The notes under the pieces: generated by a model
What the model was told of the DNA's origin: nothing
Seen by the model: only the letters and a program-made list of their open reading frames with translations
Databases searched by the model: none
Made by a program: the position numbers and the translations under genes
Assembly (NCBI GenBank): GCA_910583725.1
Contig: CAJTXZ010000039.1
Span: 1-6,109 of the forward strand
Direction: 5' to 3'
Source: an uncultured Vampirovibrio sp.
GTDB lineage: Bacteria; Cyanobacteriota; Vampirovibrionia; Gastranaerophilales; Gastranaerophilaceae
DNA: 6,109 nucleotides
Part shown: piece after piece, positions 4,271-6,109 of the stretch
How positions within the stretch are numbered: position 1 is the first letter of the stretch
Layout: every line of letters begins with the position of its first letter

Positions 4271-5425
4271 TTAATGCTGTTTAAAGTATATATCCCTGTA
4301 TTCAATTAAATAGTCAATAGCCTCTTCTATTTCACAGGGCTCATTGGTTTTCGGGTTTATATAAAGGCTCATCAGGATATAGGCCACATAAAAAATTTCT
4401 TCAAGCGTTCTTTTTCTTGTGCGCCTTTTACAGGTCTTGTTGTCAATAGTCAGGCCCCAGCCTGCATAGAATGGCATGCCGAAGGTATGAACTTCTTTTT
4501 TTAGCATAAGTGCTTCAAAGCCAAGCTGGGAGGTTGCCACATACACCTTATCAACAGATTCAATGAGGCTTATGGGGTTAATTTCATGGGTTATTTTGTA
4601 AATATTTGAACTATCATTTATATCCTTATAATAAGTAAGCGGTTTTATAGAATTTACACCCATACTATCAGGGTGTGTCTTTATTATTATGTCACAGTAC
4701 GGGTTTTCAGCCATTGCAGCATTCAACATAACACTGAACGTATTTTTGTCAGCCATGCCTTTTAAAATTGAATAATCGTTATAGCTTTGATCAACAACAA
4801 GAACCTTGTTTCCGCCTGCTGTGCCTGCATTTATAGCGCAAACGGGCTGGAAATTATATTTTGAAATTTTATTTTTAAGAATTTTATCTATCAGATTTTT
4901 TACCCTCAATAATTCCTCCTTTGGAACCTCAAAATCAGAATTAAGTATGGCTTCCATTCTGCTTTGCCTTGTGGCGTCAAAATAAAATGTTAAGTCATCA
5001 ATGATATAGGACGCTGCATACTGATAAAAAATTTCATCAGAAGGAAGGGTTTTAGCATAGGTTACGATTGATGTTAAAAAACCGTTTTCAGCAAAGATTA
5101 TTCTTTTGTTCTTATCCATTGCCGAGGTTATTTTTTCTATTGTAATATCTTTTGGCATCATGCCCCAAATATAATTATTATCACGGTTTGCGCCTATGGC
5201 GCTGGTTCTGTTCTTTGGGGCGAAGCGAAGAATATAGTTTTGAAATTTTTCTTTTTCTTTCTTTAAATCAAATGGGTTATTTTTGTATTTTTTATACGCC
5301 AAATTTTGATAAAATTCCATCATAGCCTCATTTTGAGGAGGAAGGGTGTAAATTTTATCAACATTCTTTTCATACAACTTGAGTCTTATTTTTCTAAGCC
5401 TTTCAGGATGTATATCATCAGGCAT
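4271..5425 (-). CDS. Single-domain KpsC-like capsule polysaccharide glycosyltransferase
   Basis: Belongs to the capsule synthesis family typified by KpsC/KpsS (LipA/WcbA), which in diderms add the Kdo linker that anchors capsule to lipid before ABC-transporter export. Signatures in order over 384 residues: AENGFLTS (112-119, like the family's EDGFxRS), DDLTFYFDATRQSRME (143-158, like the DDxGxYYDATRPSxLE block), KVLVVDQSYNDYSIL (207-221), IKTHPD (248-253), TSQLGFEALML (298-308), PFYAGWGLT (318-326) and the following RRTRKRTLEEI (334-344). E. coli KpsC has two such domains; this protein has one. No signal or membrane segment is seen, so cytoplasmic or membrane-peripheral. Its ATG overlaps the upstream glycosyltransferase stop (ATGCCTGA, 8 bp), implying translational coupling; GAGG lies 12-13 bases upstream. 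The exact sugar transferred cannot be read from the sequence. Confidence 0.87.
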   Translation of the reverse strand: MPDDIHPERLRKIRLKLYEKNVDKIYTLPPQNEAMMEFYQNLAYKKYKNNPFDLKKEKEKFQNYILRFAPKNRTSAIGANRDNNYIWGMMPKDITIEKITSAMDKNKRIIFAENGFLTSIVTYAKTLPSDEIFYQYAASYIIDDLTFYFDATRQSRMEAILNSDFEVPKEELLRVKNLIDKILKNKISKYNFQPVCAINAGTAGGNKVLVVDQSYNDYSILKGMADKNTFSVMLNAAMAENPYCDIIIKTHPDSMGVNSIKPLTYYKDINDSSNIYKITHEINPISLIESVDKVYVATSQLGFEALMLKKEVHTFGMPFYAGWGLTIDNKTCKRRTRKRTLEEIFYVAYILMSLYINPKTNEPCEIEEAIDYLIEYRDIYFKQH

Positions 5426-6109
5426 TTTTTTGAAGCGTCCTCTTTCTTAGTTCACAAAAAACCGAGTGTTTTTGTATTTCATTGAAATATTTTACTGTGC
5501 AGGTTCTTTTTCTTTTCAGCGATTGAATTTTCTCTTTATATAGAAGGTTTTGAAACAGTATTGTTTGAAATTTATCAAACAGACAATCAAACTCTTCATT
5601 GGTTATATTTTTAGATGTACACCTTTTATAAAATGATGAAATTATTAAATCATCAACAATTTCAATGTATTCTGCTTTTTTAATATTAGCTGTGTTTAAT
5701 TTTTTTATAAAAATTTCAGCGCCCAATATGAAGGATTCTGCCATTTTTGCTGTATTTAGTTTTGATTTACCATCCCTTCTTAAAAGATAATGATAATAAA
5801 CATCATCAACCATTTCCAGGGTTTTATTTTTAAGAATGACATCAAGCGAAAATACAGGATCTTCAAAGGTTAAAATGTTTTCATCAAAGAAAAGACTATT
5901 TTCTTTTAAAAAATCTTTTCTATAAATTGCAGAATAAAATTCCCTTAAAAAATTAAATTTATTTTGCTTTATTCCTTCATTAAGTTGGGATTTTTCCCCG
6001 GTTCTATCAAAAACTCCATACATTTTTATAAGCCCTCCCTTTATAACCTCAGCGCCTGATGTTTTAGCTTTGGTGTAAAGGGAATGGTAGAAGGAGGAAT
6101 CAATGTAGT
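5418..6109 (-). CDS. Family-2-like glycosyltransferase, C-terminal part (5' end outside window)
   Basis: The frame stays open to the right edge: 28 more codons precede ATG 6023, reading YIDSSFYHSLYTKAKTSG and then AEVIKGGLIK. That block resembles the acceptor-side sequence just after the DxD region of GT-A family 2 transferases (D-x-F-Y-x-x-L-Y-x-x-A...A-x-x-x-x-G), so the nucleotide-sugar domain begins outside the window. Further on, REFYSAIYRKDFLKEN and then FEDPVFSLDVI contain the Glu-Asp pair typical of the catalytic-base region. The last 80 or so residues are Lys-rich with no recognised domain. 229 codons are visible. Expected to build a surface polysaccharide together with the coupled KpsC-like gene, with which it shares 8 bp. 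Donor and linkage cannot be inferred. Confidence 0.8.
   Translation of the reverse strand, partial: YIDSSFYHSLYTKAKTSGAEVIKGGLIKMYGVFDRTGEKSQLNEGIKQNKFNFLREFYSAIYRKDFLKENSLFFDENILTFEDPVFSLDVILKNKTLEMVDDVYYHYLLRRDGKSKLNTAKMAESFILGAEIFIKKLNTANIKKAEYIEIVDDLIISSFYKRCTSKNITNEEFDCLFDKFQTILFQNLLYKEKIQSLKRKRTCTVKYFNEIQKHSVFCELRKRTLQKNA

Noticed and set aside
5418..6023. Glycosyltransferase starting at ATG 6023 behind GGGAGGG
   Set aside because: The spacing to GGGAGGG is good, but the frame stays open to the edge and the extra 28 codons continue glycosyltransferase-like sequence, so ATG 6023 is taken as internal.
1..6109. CRISPR arrays, tRNA or rRNA genes, insertion sequences, toxin-antitoxin pairs
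   Set aside because: Looked for on both strands; no regularly spaced repeats, tRNA-like clover sequence, rRNA motif, transposase frame or terminal repeats were found.

Overview
The window is AT-rich DNA (the non-coding stretches are close to homopolymeric A/T) from a bacterium that makes type IV pilin-like proteins and probably a capsule. A KpsC-type capsule glycosyltransferase suggests a diderm cell. The very low GC, the A/T-run intergenic DNA and a prepilin-headed glycine-rich surface protein recall uncultured gut lineages such as the Gastranaerophilales (non-photosynthetic Cyanobacteriota). That placement is a guess from general resemblance; nothing here proves it.

Layout. Positions 1-2208, minus strand: one uninterrupted reading frame of 736 codons that runs off the left edge. 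It encodes a large glycine-rich protein with a class III (prepilin-type) N-terminus, an unusually long leader and two copies of the AFSLVE cleavage-region motif. It is easy to miss because its stop codon lies outside the window and its GC-rich glycine codons create many spurious shadow frames. A good sigma70-type promoter (TTGACA-N16-TATTAT) lies just upstream. Positions 2209-3322: 1.1 kb without a convincing protein gene but full of structure: two plausible plus-strand terminators, a strong minus-strand terminator with a TTCG tetraloop, several TGCC-N-GGCA dyads, a diverged direct repeat and a 10-bp palindrome. I read this as a small-RNA and regulatory island; the best candidate is a roughly 114-nt minus-strand RNA at 3123-3236. 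Positions 3323-3676, plus strand: panD (aspartate 1-decarboxylase), with all key residues visible. Positions 3663-4073, minus strand: a small secreted Cys-rich, then His/Lys/Pro-rich protein whose 3' end overlaps panD tail-to-tail by 14 bp. Positions 4271-6109, minus strand: a two-gene translationally coupled unit, a family-2-like glycosyltransferase (5' end outside the window) followed by a single-domain KpsC-family capsule protein, overlapping by 8 bp.

How they fit together. Apart from panD (beta-alanine for pantothenate and CoA), every protein gene concerns the cell surface: a glycine-rich pilin-like fibre or adhesin, a small exported basic protein and polysaccharide glycosyltransferases. 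No toxin-antitoxin, CRISPR, transposase or phage genes are visible. The parts that most look undescribed are the candidate small RNA upstream of panD with tandem CU-rich repeats, and the doubled prepilin motif at the head of the glycine-rich protein.
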